A stretch of DNA of 64,000 nucleotides from Flavobacteriaceae bacterium (GCA_947446635.1 CANFHF010000010.1:1-64000); one strand, 5' to 3'; numbered from the stretch's first letter, positions 52,758 through 63,562 are shown. Notes: generated from the sequence alone by a model not told the origin. Translations and numbers: made by a program.

Positions 52758-54203
52758 ATGGAAAAGAGTATAGATGAAAGTAAGCAAGGCGAAAGTCTTG
52801 TTCTAGAATACAATCCCGAAAACACCAAAAAACTTTTTATAGAAAGTTACGGCTGTGCAATGAATTTTTCGGATAGCGAAATCGTGGCTTCCATTTTATC
52901 AGCCAACGGATACAATACTACGCAAACTTTAGAAGAGGCCGATTTGGTTTTGGTCAACACCTGTTCTATTAGAGACAAAGCAGAGCAAACTATTCGAAAA
53001 CGTTTAGAAAAATACAACGCCGTGAAGCGTGTTAATCCAAAAATGAAAGTTGGGGTTTTGGGCTGTATGGCAGAACGTTTGAAAAGCCAGTTCTTAGAGG
53101 AAGAAAAAATCGTAGACCTTGTAGTTGGTCCAGACGCTTATAAAGATTTACCTAATTTATTATCAGAAGTTTCAGCAGGGCGCGATGCGATTAACGTGAT
53201 TTTGTCGAAAGATGAAACGTATGGCGACATTTCGCCTGTGCGTTTAATGAGTAATGGAATTACGGCTTTAGTTTCCATCACTCGGGGTTGCGACAATATG
53301 TGTACGTTTTGCGTGGTGCCTTTTACTCGTGGTAGAGAACGCAGTAGGGAGCCGCAAAGCATTATGAAAGAAATTCAGGACTTGTGGGATAAAGGTTTTA
53401 AAGAAATTACACTTTTGGGGCAAAATGTAGACAGTTTCCTTTGGTATGGAGGCGGACTAAAGAAAGATTTTACCAACGCTTCTGAAATGCAAAAATCAAC
53501 TGCGGTTGATTTTGACCAATTATTAGAAATGGTGGCTATGGGTTTTCCAAAAATGCGGATTCGATTTTCAACTTCAAATCCTCAGGATATGCACGAAAGT
53601 GTGTTACACGTGATTGCAAAACATGATAATATTTGCAAGCATATTCACTTGCCAGTACAGTCAGGAAGCAATCGAATTCTAAAGGAAATGAATCGTTTGC
53701 ATACTCGGGAAGAATACATGAATTTGATTGATAAAATTAGAACAATAGTTCCCAACGCTTCTATTTCGCAAGATATGATTTCCGGTTTTCCAACTGAAAC
53801 AGAGCAAGATCATCAAGATACTTTGAGTTTAATGGATTACGTCAAATATAATTTTGGGTATATGTACTCCTATTCTGAACGCCCGGGAACATTAGCCGAA
53901 CGAAAAATGGAAGATGATGTTCCTGAAGTAACCAAATTGCGAAGACTCCAGGAAATTGTAGATTTACAACAACAAAATTCTTGGTATCGCAGTCAGGAAT
54001 TTATCGGTCAAATTGTAGAAGTTTTGGTTGAAAAAATTTCAAAAAAATCAATTGAAGAATTTTCAGGAAGAAATTCTCAAAACATCACAGTAGTTTTTCC
54101 AAAAGAGAATTTTAAAATTGGTGATTTTGTGAATGTCAAAATTACGAGTTGCACTAGCGGAACTTTAAAAGGAGAAGCGGTTGGTTTGAGTGAGATGAAT
54201 TAA
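52758..54203 (+). CDS. miaB: tRNA-2-methylthio-N6-dimethylallyladenosine synthase MiaB
   Basis: Radical-SAM enzyme that methylthiolates i6A37 in tRNAs reading UNN codons. 481 aa. The N-terminal UPF0004 domain has its three cluster cysteines (ESYGCAMN Cys33, NTCSIR Cys69, VLGCMAE), the radical-SAM CxxxCxxC is in RGCDNMCTFCVVPFTRGRE, and HLPVQSGSNRILKEMNR and a C-terminal TRAM domain follow. It heads a row of seven plus-strand genes ending in groL. Confidence 0.96.
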   Translation: MEKSIDESKQGESLVLEYNPENTKKLFIESYGCAMNFSDSEIVASILSANGYNTTQTLEEADLVLVNTCSIRDKAEQTIRKRLEKYNAVKRVNPKMKVGVLGCMAERLKSQFLEEEKIVDLVVGPDAYKDLPNLLSEVSAGRDAINVILSKDETYGDISPVRLMSNGITALVSITRGCDNMCTFCVVPFTRGRERSREPQSIMKEIQDLWDKGFKEITLLGQNVDSFLWYGGGLKKDFTNASEMQKSTAVDFDQLLEMVAMGFPKMRIRFSTSNPQDMHESVLHVIAKHDNICKHIHLPVQSGSNRILKEMNRLHTREEYMNLIDKIRTIVPNASISQDMISGFPTETEQDHQDTLSLMDYVKYNFGYMYSYSERPGTLAERKMEDDVPEVTKLRRLQEIVDLQQQNSWYRSQEFIGQIVEVLVEKISKKSIEEFSGRNSQNITVVFPKENFKIGDFVNVKITSCTSGTLKGEAVGLSEMN

Positions 54204-54206
54204 AAA

Positions 54207-54262
54207 TAGTTTAAAGTTTAAGGTTCAAAGTTTCACTTTATCGAGAGAACTTTAAACTTTAA
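54207..54262. repeat. Imperfect inverted repeat in the miaB-activator spacer
   Basis: GTTTAAAGTTTAAGGTTC and GAACTTTAAACTTTAAAC are complementary over 17 of 18 positions around a 20-base loop. It lacks a T-run of terminator type. It belongs to the AAACTTTAAAC-word filler common in this genus and may hairpin in the transcript. Confidence 0.7.
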
Positions 54263-54288
54263 ACAAAGAATAATTTAAACAAAAAATT

Positions 54289-55545
54289 ATGGAAACAGTT
54301 CAATCAATAAAACAACGATTCGAGATTATTGGGAATGACCCTAAACTCAATCGCGCGATAGAAAAAGCTATTCAGGTGGCTCCCACTGATATTTCGGTAC
54401 TAGTTGTGGGGGAAAGTGGGGTTGGAAAAGAAAGCATCCCAAAAATTATCCATACACTTTCACATAGAAAACACGGAAAATATATTGCCGTAAACTGTGG
54501 CGCCATACCAGAAGGAACCATTGATAGTGAACTTTTTGGCCATGAAAAAGGTTCTTTTACAGGCGCGACTGGAACTCGTGAAGGTTATTTTGAAGTGGCG
54601 AGTGGAGGGACAATATTTCTGGATGAAGTGGGCGAGTTGCCCTTGACAACACAAGTACGATTGCTTCGTGTTTTAGAAAATGGCGAGTTTATAAAAGTGG
54701 GTTCGTCACAAGTGCAAAAAACAAATGTGCGAATTGTGGCTGCTACCAATGTGAATTTATTTGACGCTATCGAAAAAGGGAAATTCCGGGAAGATTTGTA
54801 TTATCGATTGAGTACAGTAGACATAACGCTGCCGCCTTTGCGCGATCGAAAGGAAGATATTCATTTGTTGTTTAGGAAATTTGCAGCCGATTTTGCCCAA
54901 AAATATAAAATGCCTCCTATTAAATTGGACGATAATGCGGTTCATTTATTACAAAAATTTCGATGGAGTGGTAATATTAGACAATTGCGAAACGTTGCCG
55001 AGCAGATTTCTGTTTTGGAGACCAATCGTGATATCAATGTGACAACATTGCAATCGTATTTGCCATCTGAAGGAAGTAATTTGCCATCGGTTATAAAAGA
55101 TCGCAAAAACGAAAACGAGTTCAATACCGAGAGAGAAATTTTGTACAAAGTGCTTTTTGATATGAAAAGCGATTTACACGATTTGAAAAAGTTAACCTTG
55201 GAATTGATGCAAAACGGAGGCGCGAAAGTCCAAGAAACAAATTCGAACCTAATCAAAAAAATCTATGGTTCTAATGGAGATGATAGCGAAATAGATTTTG
55301 AAGAAGAACCAAGAACCGCCGTTATTACTAGTCCAACCAATGAAAATAATTATCAAGAGCAAGATGAAAATTACCAATTTTCCGAAAGTATTGAAGAGGA
55401 AGAAGTATTGAGATTAGAGCAAAAAGAAGTTGAAATGATAAAAAAATCTTTGGAAAAAAATAAAGGGAAGCGAAAAATAGCAGCCGATGAATTAGGGATT
55501 TCAGAGCGAACACTCTACCGAAAAATAAAACAGTTTGATCTTTAA
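54289..55545 (+). CDS. Sigma-54-dependent activator without receiver domain
   Basis: 418 aa. The AAA+ domain begins near the N-terminus: Walker A GESGVGKES, the sigma-54 contact loop as GSFTGAT, Walker B GGTIFLDEVGELPLTTQVRLLRVLENGEF and the sensor regions KTNVRIVAATN and LPPLRDRKEDI. An acidic linker (about 330-375) and a Fis-type HTH (KRKIAADELGISERTLYRKI) close the protein. No N-terminal receiver, PAS or GAF domain is present, so activity must be set by level or by a partner. Part of the miaB-groL row. Confidence 0.92.
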   Translation: METVQSIKQRFEIIGNDPKLNRAIEKAIQVAPTDISVLVVGESGVGKESIPKIIHTLSHRKHGKYIAVNCGAIPEGTIDSELFGHEKGSFTGATGTREGYFEVASGGTIFLDEVGELPLTTQVRLLRVLENGEFIKVGSSQVQKTNVRIVAATNVNLFDAIEKGKFREDLYYRLSTVDITLPPLRDRKEDIHLLFRKFAADFAQKYKMPPIKLDDNAVHLLQKFRWSGNIRQLRNVAEQISVLETNRDINVTTLQSYLPSEGSNLPSVIKDRKNENEFNTEREILYKVLFDMKSDLHDLKKLTLELMQNGGAKVQETNSNLIKKIYGSNGDDSEIDFEEEPRTAVITSPTNENNYQEQDENYQFSESIEEEEVLRLEQKEVEMIKKSLEKNKGKRKIAADELGISERTLYRKIKQFDL

Positions 55546-55578
55546 AAATTGAATATCTTTGACTTTTTTAAATTCAAA

Positions 55579-56082
55579 ATGAGACACCTATACAATAGTT
55601 TTGCATTTATTATTCTTTTGGCATTTAGCAGTTGCTCTGTTTATAATTTTACTGGAACTGGAAAAATTGATGCAAAAACGTTTCAGGTAAATTATTTTCA
55701 AAATGATGCTGAGTTAGTTGAGCCTGGAATTGAACGGACATTTACCTTAGAATTACAAGATATTATCCAAAATCAAACCAATTTGAATTTGGTCAAAACT
55801 GGAGCTGATTTAACTTACGAAGGAGAAATCACAGATTACAGAATAAGCCCAATGACCGCATCGGCAGACCAGCAAGCTTCACAAAATAGATTGACTATTA
55901 GGATAAATGTTAGGTTTACCAATAAAAATAAAGAAGCCGATAATTTCGATAAAAAATTCGATTTTTACTATGATTACCCTGCCAAACAGCAACTTACGGG
56001 AGCTGTTTTAAATGGTGCCATAAAAGTTATTTTTGAAAGAATAACACAAGATATATTTAATGAGTCTTTAGCAAAATGGTAA
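55579..56082 (+). CDS. lptE: LPS assembly lipoprotein LptE
   Basis: 167 aa from the ATG at 55579 (MRHLYNSFAFIILLAFSSCSVYNFTG); the track's TTG start adds ten residues. Lipobox LAFSSC (Cys19). The body has FQVNYFQNDAELVEPGIERTFTLELQDIIQNQTNLNLV, then GADLTYEGEITDYRISPMTA, typical of the Bacteroidota LptE family. It plugs LptD in the outer membrane. It lies 33 bases after the sigma-54 activator. Confidence 0.88.
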   Translation: MRHLYNSFAFIILLAFSSCSVYNFTGTGKIDAKTFQVNYFQNDAELVEPGIERTFTLELQDIIQNQTNLNLVKTGADLTYEGEITDYRISPMTASADQQASQNRLTIRINVRFTNKNKEADNFDKKFDFYYDYPAKQQLTGAVLNGAIKVIFERITQDIFNESLAKW

Positions 56083-56160
56083 TAAGCAGATGGCAGTATT
56101 CTAGCTATAGTTTTTGAGTAAATCCAAATTATTGCTTAAATATGAAAATAAAATCTAAAA

Positions 56161-57006
56161 ATGAATGTAACTGATTATACTTATTTGATTAACAAACCAA
56201 GCGCGATCAATGAAAAACAAATTGACGCCTTGGGAAAAGTACTCGATGAATTCCCTTATTTTCAAAGCGCTAGAACATTGCGTTTGAAGGGGTTATATAA
56301 TCAAGATAGTTTTAAGTATAATTATGCCTTAAAAGTTTCTGCAGCCTATACCACTGACCGCACAGTTTTGTTTGATTTTATTACCTCGGATACCTTTGTT
56401 GCTATCCAGAAAGGATTGTATGACAAAAAAATACTCGAGCTTCTTGATATTAGTGTTGTAGATAGTGAACAAGTGCATTTAGAAATAAAACTAGAGGCAA
56501 ACACGAATAGTATAGAACAGTCTATTCTCACGTCTATAAATAGGGCTTTTGAGACAGATGAAAACACAAAAACTGCGGTCGAAAAACTAGATATTGGAAC
56601 GCCGTTGGATTTTTCTGTTAACGAAAAACATTCTTTTCAGGAATGGCTTCAGCTCTCTAGAATAGAGCCTATCGTTAGAGAAAAAGAAAATGTAACTGAT
56701 GTAGAAACCTCGTTAATGGAGTCTGGTAAAAAGACAAAAGCGGAATTGATTGATACGTTTATTGAAACTAGCCCCAAGATCTCTCCAGTAAGAAAAGATG
56801 CTTTTTCATCAACTTATTCTGAATCAACCCATGTGGATACAACCTCTTTAATGACCGAAACTTTAGCCAGAGTCTATTTGGAACAAAAAAAATATCAAAA
56901 AGCGATTCAAGCCTATGAAATATTAATTTTGAAATATCCAGAAAAAAGTAGTTTCTTTGCAGACCGTATTTCGGATATTAAGATTTTACAACAAAATAAC
57001 AAATAA
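56161..57006 (+). CDS. TPR-like conserved flavobacterial protein
   Basis: 281 aa, no signal peptide. An N-terminal helical region (LINKPSAINEKQIDALGKVLDEFPYFQSARTLRLKGLY) and one C-terminal tetratricopeptide-like pair (TETLARVYLEQKKYQKAIQAYEILILKYPEKSSFFADRISDIKIL) enclose a variable middle. The function is unknown; it is a scaffold-type protein by appearance. The stop is 3 bases before secG, so the two are probably translationally linked. Confidence 0.75.
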   Translation: MNVTDYTYLINKPSAINEKQIDALGKVLDEFPYFQSARTLRLKGLYNQDSFKYNYALKVSAAYTTDRTVLFDFITSDTFVAIQKGLYDKKILELLDISVVDSEQVHLEIKLEANTNSIEQSILTSINRAFETDENTKTAVEKLDIGTPLDFSVNEKHSFQEWLQLSRIEPIVREKENVTDVETSLMESGKKTKAELIDTFIETSPKISPVRKDAFSSTYSESTHVDTTSLMTETLARVYLEQKKYQKAIQAYEILILKYPEKSSFFADRISDIKILQQNNK

Positions 57007-57009
57007 ACA

Positions 57010-57360
57010 ATGAGCACATTTTCAATTTTTTTAGTTTTAATTACAATAGTTTGCTTTCTATTGATTGTAGTAATAATGGTTCAAAACCCAAAAGGCGGAG
57101 GATTATCATCCGCAATAGGGGGTTCTCAAATGTTAGGTGGTGTGCAGAAAACTACAGACTTTTTAGATAAAAGTACTTGGACATTAGCTACAATATTAAT
57201 TGCGCTAATACTACTTTCTAGTTTAAGTTTTGGAGGATCATTGAGTGATGATGATTCTAAAATTATAGACAAAACAGAATCTGTAGTGCCTGTTAGCACT
57301 GATGCAAAAAAATCAGCTCCAGTTCAAAACACACCTGCTGCTGAACCGGCAAAAAAATAA
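57010..57360 (+). CDS. secG: Preprotein translocase subunit SecG
   Basis: 116 aa. Two membrane helices separated by the SecG loop: LVLITIVCFLLIVVIMVQNPKGGGLSSAIGGSQMLGGVQKTTDFLDKSTWTLATILIALILL is conserved across the family. A Lys/Ala/Pro-rich C-terminal tail follows, longer than in Proteobacteria. SecG assists SecYE in protein export. Followed by a strong hairpin. Confidence 0.95.
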   Translation: MSTFSIFLVLITIVCFLLIVVIMVQNPKGGGLSSAIGGSQMLGGVQKTTDFLDKSTWTLATILIALILLSSLSFGGSLSDDDSKIIDKTESVVPVSTDAKKSAPVQNTPAAEPAKK

Positions 57361-57381
57361 TTTTATTTCAAAAACATATTG

Positions 57382-57412
57382 AATGCCAGCCTGTCTAAGC
57401 TGGCATTTTTTT
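57382..57412 (+). terminator. Rho-independent terminator after secG
   Basis: AATGCCAGC-CTGTCTAA-GCTGGCATT is a perfect 9-bp stem followed by TTTTTTT. It separates the miaB-secG run from groES. Confidence 0.9.
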
Positions 57413-57500
57413 TTAAGAAAAAATGTCAGGTTTTAGCAGTTGGCATAATTTCTGAAATCCAATTCTTATCAAATTAATACTAACAAAATATCACATCATT

Positions 57501-57776
57501 ATGGCTTTAAATATTAAACCGCTTTCAGACCGAGTTCTTATTGAACCTGTTGCTGCCGAAACTAAAACTGCTTCAGGAATTTTTATTCCAGATACTGCAA
57601 AAGAAAAACCACAAAAAGGAACTGTAGTTGCTGTTGGAAAAGGAACAAAAGAGCATGAAATGACTGTAAAAAATGGTGATACCGTACTTTACGGAAAATA
57701 TGCAGGCACTGAATTAAAATTAGAAGGAAAAGATTATTTGATTATGCGTGAAGACGATATTCTTGCAATTATATAA
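57501..57776 (+). CDS. groES: Co-chaperonin GroES
   Basis: 91 aa, the usual size. Contains [25 protein letters not shown], the mobile-loop region, [30 protein letters not shown] and the C-terminal [12 protein letters not shown]. Caps the GroEL chamber. groL follows 41 bases later, as usual. A terminator before it implies its own promoter in 57413-57500; no clear consensus or CIRCE element was seen there. Confidence 0.97.
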   Translation: MALNIKPLSDRVLIEPVAAETKTASGIFIPDTAKEKPQKGTVVAVGKGTKEHEMTVKNGDTVLYGKYAGTELKLEGKDYLIMREDDILAII

Positions 57777-57781
57777 TATAA

Positions 57782-59446
<1,665 letters not shown>

Positions 59447-59510
59447 AATTCACTCCCTGATGTTTTCCGATTTTTCAACCGGCCAAATAAATCTATGACT
59501 AAATATTCAA

Positions 59511-59541
59511 AAAAGCCGAAGTAAAAAAACTTCGGTTTTTT
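59511..59541 (+). terminator. Rho-independent terminator after groL
   Basis: AAAAGCCGAAG-TAAAAAAA-CTTCGGTTTTT forms a stem with one G-T pair and a T-run. It begins 64 bases past the groL stop. Confidence 0.85.
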
Positions 59542-59891
59542 ATGTTTTAAAAACACTGTCTATTAAAGCATTTCGGCAAGGTTTATTTGTATTAAAATAC
59601 GGAAAAGCCGTAAATTAAAACAAATATAAAAACACTAAATTTGCTTTAAATTAATTTTTTTAATGCTTTAATACTACTGCAAAATCATTGTTTGTAACTT
59701 TGTGAATTATTTGTTTTGTCAGAATCAATCAACGGATTATTTATGAAGTAAATTTACTTATTCATGTATATACAAAAGCATATCAAATAATCAAAAATTA
59801 TAATAGAATTTTAATCCTTATGCCAAATAATAATAACATTTTTATTTTTAAAATCACAAATAATTAATTTTCATAGGAGGAAGGTAAATAG
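59542..59891. other. 350-base spacer between groL terminator and the guanylyltransferase
   Basis: AT-rich with no gene recognised. It holds an imperfect dyad at 59582-59629 (TTTATTTGTATTAAAATACGG and its approximate complement CCGTAAATTAAAACAAATATAAA), two -7-like motifs (TAAATTTG at 59636-59643 and TAACTTTG at 59695-59702, neither with a clear -33 partner) and a strong Shine-Dalgarno at its right end. Confidence 0.5.
59875..59880 (+). promoter_or_regulatory. Strong Shine-Dalgarno sequence
   Basis: AGGAGG lies 11 bases before the ATG of the guanylyltransferase. Such a site is exceptional here: nearly all other genes in the window have AT-rich leaders without one. Confidence 0.75.
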
Positions 59892-60899
59892 ATGGAAAAT
59901 AAAAACAATATAACCCATGTTATTTTAACAGGTGGCGTTGGAAGTAGATTATGGCCTTTGTCACGTAAAAGTCAGCCCAAACAATACTTGGAGCTTTTTG
60001 ATGGTAAATCCCTTTTTGAAATGACGGTCGAGCGCAATCGCAATTTAGCTGATGCCTTTGTGGTAGTAGGAAATATTGACAATTGTAGCCTGAGTCAAAA
60101 AGTGATGGAAAAGTCTAATTGTGCTTATGTGGATATTATTGAGTCCACTCCAAGAAATACAGCTGCAGCCATTGCTTTTGCCGCTTTTGCTTCTGATCCT
60201 GAGGCAATTTTGATTGTGACTCCTTCTGATCATATTATAGATCAAATGCAAAACTACGAATTGGCTATCCAGGAAGCGGTTGATCAAGCTGCCCAGGGCG
60301 CTATTGTTACTTTTGGCATTATCCCTACTAAACCAGAAACGGGTTATGGTTATATAGAACACCAAGGGGATGATGTGCTTTCTTTTAGAGAAAAACCAAA
60401 CCAGGAAACGGCAATCGATTTTATTGCTCAAGGTAATTTTCTTTGGAACAGTGGAATGTTTTGTTTCAAAGCCAGAGTCTTTCTAGAGGAATTACAATTA
60501 TTTACCCCCGAGGTGTATGAGACATCTAAAATTGCTTGGGAATCAAATACCGATGGTGTTTTAGATTTAGAGTTGTCGCTTGCCATACCGTCTATCAGTA
60601 TTGATTATGCAGTGATGGAACGAAGTAAGAAAATTAAAGTGGTTGCCGCTACCTTCAAATGGTCTGATTTAGGATCTTTTGAATCCGTGTATGATTATTT
60701 GCTTGCTACGGGTCACCCTATAGATGCAAACGGAAACATGGTGATTGGGACGGATACGTATACCGCATTTTTAGGTCTTGAAAATACTATTTTTGTTCAT
60801 ACAGACACAGCCCATTTGATTTTACAAAAAGCCCATTCGCAGAAGGTCAAAATTATTTATAATCAACTAGAACTTGAAAACCCAGACTTGTTAGAATAA
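59892..60899 (+). CDS. Mannose-1-phosphate guanylyltransferase
   Basis: 335 aa, GT-A-type nucleotidyltransferase making GDP-mannose from mannose-1-phosphate and GTP. Signature LTGGVGSRLWPLSRKSQPKQYL at the N-terminus; then STPRNTAAAIAFAAF, ILIVTPSDHII, KPETGYGYIEH, SFREKPNQETA, GNFLWNSGMFCFKA and KWSDLGSFESVYDY. It lacks the C-terminal phosphomannose isomerase domain of bifunctional ManC/AlgA. It likely feeds fucose, mannose or LPS/capsule synthesis. It stands alone between terminators. Confidence 0.92.
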   Translation: MENKNNITHVILTGGVGSRLWPLSRKSQPKQYLELFDGKSLFEMTVERNRNLADAFVVVGNIDNCSLSQKVMEKSNCAYVDIIESTPRNTAAAIAFAAFASDPEAILIVTPSDHIIDQMQNYELAIQEAVDQAAQGAIVTFGIIPTKPETGYGYIEHQGDDVLSFREKPNQETAIDFIAQGNFLWNSGMFCFKARVFLEELQLFTPEVYETSKIAWESNTDGVLDLELSLAIPSISIDYAVMERSKKIKVVAATFKWSDLGSFESVYDYLLATGHPIDANGNMVIGTDTYTAFLGLENTIFVHTDTAHLILQKAHSQKVKIIYNQLELENPDLLE

Positions 60900-60937
60900 A
60901 TCAGAATAAAAATGGTAGGCATAAATACTATTATATA

Positions 60938-60970
60938 TTTCCGTTTTTCAAAAGAGAACGGATTTTTTTT
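60938..60970 (+). terminator. Terminator after the guanylyltransferase
   Basis: TCCGTT and AACGGA close an 11-base loop and are followed by TTTTTTTTGTT. It lies about 40 bases past the stop codon. Confidence 0.7.
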
Positions 60971-61113
60971 GTTATTACTTCAAATACAAAGGAATAATTT
61001 AAAAAAAAGGTTGCTATACGATTAAATTAACAAAATATAGGAGTATTTTAGTTAAATTTACCTGCTCAGTAGTAGCTTTTTATTCTAATTTTCTCTTAAA
61101 TCATTTGTCTCCA

Positions 61114-63504
61114 ATGAGATTAACCATAATCATTTTCAGTTTAGCACCCTTTTTTCCAGGCTTTTCTCAGAATATAATAGACAACCAACAAAAAATAAAA
61201 TCTAGCATACAAAATTATTTTCATTACGACCGTGAAAATATTCATGTTCAGTTCAATAAAACCATCTATGTAAACAACGAAGACCTTGCTTTTAAAGGTT
61301 ATGTGTTCAGCAAAAACAATAGCCTGCCACATTTAAATACAACCAACGTGCAATTAGTTGTCTATAATGAACAAAACGAAGTAGTGCAAAAACAATTATT
61401 GTATACCACTTTTGGCACCTTTGAAGGAGGATTGCATTTGAACGATAAATTTACTTCTGGCACCTATACCTTTCAATTTTACACCAATTGGATGAATAAT
61501 TTCAATGAGGATGAATCTTTTACACAAACTATAGAGGTAATTAGTAAAACAGAACCGTATTATATAAAATCAATACAACCTAATTGGGAAACGGCTAAGG
61601 TTTCTTTTTTTCCAGAAAGTGGTATAATTATTAACGGCATTGTCAATGCTGTAGGAGTAAAAATAACGGACTGCAATCAAAAGGGGATTGCTATTACTGA
61701 TGGGGTAGTACTGGATTCTAATTCAAATGAAGTCACTCACTTTAAAACGAATGCAATGGGAAATGGAAATTTTTATTTCATTCCAATGGCCAACCAAACC
61801 TACATCCTAAAAATCAATTCAGATCAATTAAAAATCACACAACAATTGCCTGAAACTCAAAATACAGGTATCGCTATAAGTTATAATAATAATTTACCTA
61901 ATAATATCCTGGCAGTAGCCATAAAAACAAATGATATAGGAGTTGCTTTATATCAAAATAAAAATTACATTCTTCTGATTCATCAAGATGGAAATTCCAT
62001 ACAAAAAGAATTTACTTTCAATGCGAAAGATCAGGAGCAAATTATAGGTTTTGATAAAAAATATTTATCTAATGGCGTTAACAGCATTCGGGTAATCGAT
62101 GAAAATCTAAATGAAGTGGCAGAACGATTGGTTTATATTTATCAAGCCCCTAAAGTAATCACGACAATTGAAGCCAAAACTATTGCGAATGATAGCGTAG
62201 TATTATTGGGAAAAACCGAGGCAAATCAGGCTAATATCAGCATTAGCGTACTTCCGGAAGATACGGTTTGTGCGGGACATAAAAATTCAATCCTAGGGAC
62301 GTTTTATCTAAACGCCTACTTAGAACAGCCTGAAAAGGATTCCTATTTCTATTACGATCCTGAAAATAGCACTAGAAAACAAGATATGGAATTGTTGATG
62401 CTTAACCAAAATCGAAGCAAATACCTTTGGAGCGACATTATAGCCCAACCGCCAAAAATAACTTTTCCTTTTACTAAAGGAGTTACCATAAGTGGAAAAG
62501 TAGAAAAATTTATAAGTCCAAAATCCAAATTCAAAATCTCCTTAATATCAGTAAATGATAAGGTCTTTGATGAGGAAATTGTTGATAAAAATGGGGACTA
62601 TAAATTTGAACACTTTTTTGCGCAAGATTCTACTGTGTTTCTGTTGCAACTGTTAAATGAAAAAAACATGAGCATCTTTACCAAAATGACGGCTCGAGTA
62701 ATTCCCACGGAGTCTCGATTTAAATTTGCTTTAAATGGTGCCAAAGCCAATTGTCCACCCCTAAAAAATGAAGAGGATAAATTCACTTTTGCTACTCCAA
62801 AAAACGAATCTTTTTTAGTTGCAGACAAAAGCATCATTAACTTAGCAGAGGTGAACATACAATCCAAGACTAAAAAAGATCCATTTACTCATAAAGGCGA
62901 TGTGAATTCTATTATGGCTTCTGCCTTTAAAATTGGTGATGATGAATTTGGAAATGTAATGGATTTTATCGGTCGAAATGGTTACCGAACAGGTATCAAT
63001 GATGATGACAACACGGCCTTTATCAGGAATCCGAGAAATGCTGTATTTTCAGAAAATGGCGCCCCTCCCTCGGTTTATATAGACAACGAAGTAGTCTTTG
63101 ATTTAAATCTTTTGTATAGTCTTTATTTAAGTGATGTAGATGAAATCTATATTGACAAAACGGGTTTTTCTGGGATGGGAGGTAGTTCAGGAAACATAAA
63201 AATATTCCTTAAAAAAGGAGTAAAAACGGATTTTTATAGAACTAAATACACTTCTCTTATTGTTACAAAAGGGTTTGCTAAAAATATCGACTACAAAAAT
63301 TCACAATTTGAAACCCAAAAAGAGTTCTATTCCTTTGGAACTTTAAATTGGACTTCGAAAGTTTTAATTAAAGAAAACCAGAACTATGAGGTTGCGTTTC
63401 CTAAAGGAAATCAAACCGCCATTCAAGTACTTATTGAGGGTTTCACCGCCGATGGACAACTGATATCTGAGATTAAAAAAATCCCAGTACTTAAATCAAT
63501 GTAA
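61114..63504 (+). CDS. Exported MG2-like protein with TonB plug-like C-terminus
   Basis: 796 aa from the ATG at 61114 (MRLTIIIFSLAPFFPGFSQ); the track's TTG start adds three residues. Signal peptide ends GFSQ. The N-terminal region (NIHVQFNKTIYVNNEDLAFKGYVF, then GTYTFQFYTNWMNNFNEDESF) resembles macroglobulin MG2-type beta-sandwiches. At about 600-720 there is a TonB plug-like module (DVNSIMASAF, then VYIDNEVVFDLNLLYSLYLSDVDEIYIDKTGFSGMGGSSGNIKIFLKKG), yet no beta-barrel follows. Function unknown; an envelope-associated role is inferred. Confidence 0.75.
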   Translation: MRLTIIIFSLAPFFPGFSQNIIDNQQKIKSSIQNYFHYDRENIHVQFNKTIYVNNEDLAFKGYVFSKNNSLPHLNTTNVQLVVYNEQNEVVQKQLLYTTFGTFEGGLHLNDKFTSGTYTFQFYTNWMNNFNEDESFTQTIEVISKTEPYYIKSIQPNWETAKVSFFPESGIIINGIVNAVGVKITDCNQKGIAITDGVVLDSNSNEVTHFKTNAMGNGNFYFIPMANQTYILKINSDQLKITQQLPETQNTGIAISYNNNLPNNILAVAIKTNDIGVALYQNKNYILLIHQDGNSIQKEFTFNAKDQEQIIGFDKKYLSNGVNSIRVIDENLNEVAERLVYIYQAPKVITTIEAKTIANDSVVLLGKTEANQANISISVLPEDTVCAGHKNSILGTFYLNAYLEQPEKDSYFYYDPENSTRKQDMELLMLNQNRSKYLWSDIIAQPPKITFPFTKGVTISGKVEKFISPKSKFKISLISVNDKVFDEEIVDKNGDYKFEHFFAQDSTVFLLQLLNEKNMSIFTKMTARVIPTESRFKFALNGAKANCPPLKNEEDKFTFATPKNESFLVADKSIINLAEVNIQSKTKKDPFTHKGDVNSIMASAFKIGDDEFGNVMDFIGRNGYRTGINDDDNTAFIRNPRNAVFSENGAPPSVYIDNEVVFDLNLLYSLYLSDVDEIYIDKTGFSGMGGSSGNIKIFLKKGVKTDFYRTKYTSLIVTKGFAKNIDYKNSQFETQKEFYSFGTLNWTSKVLIKENQNYEVAFPKGNQTAIQVLIEGFTADGQLISEIKKIPVLKSM

Positions 63505-63547
63505 TTAAAAAAGGGGATTCAATTTGTTGAATCCCCTTTTTTAATTA
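63502..63547. terminator. Bidirectional terminator between convergent genes
   Basis: TAATTAAAAAAGGGGATTCAA and TTGAATCCCCTTTTTTAATTA are perfect 21-bp arms around TTTG. A/T runs flank the GC core on both sides, so it can end transcription from either direction. Confidence 0.95.
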
Positions 63548-63562
63548 TTAGCGGTACACTAT

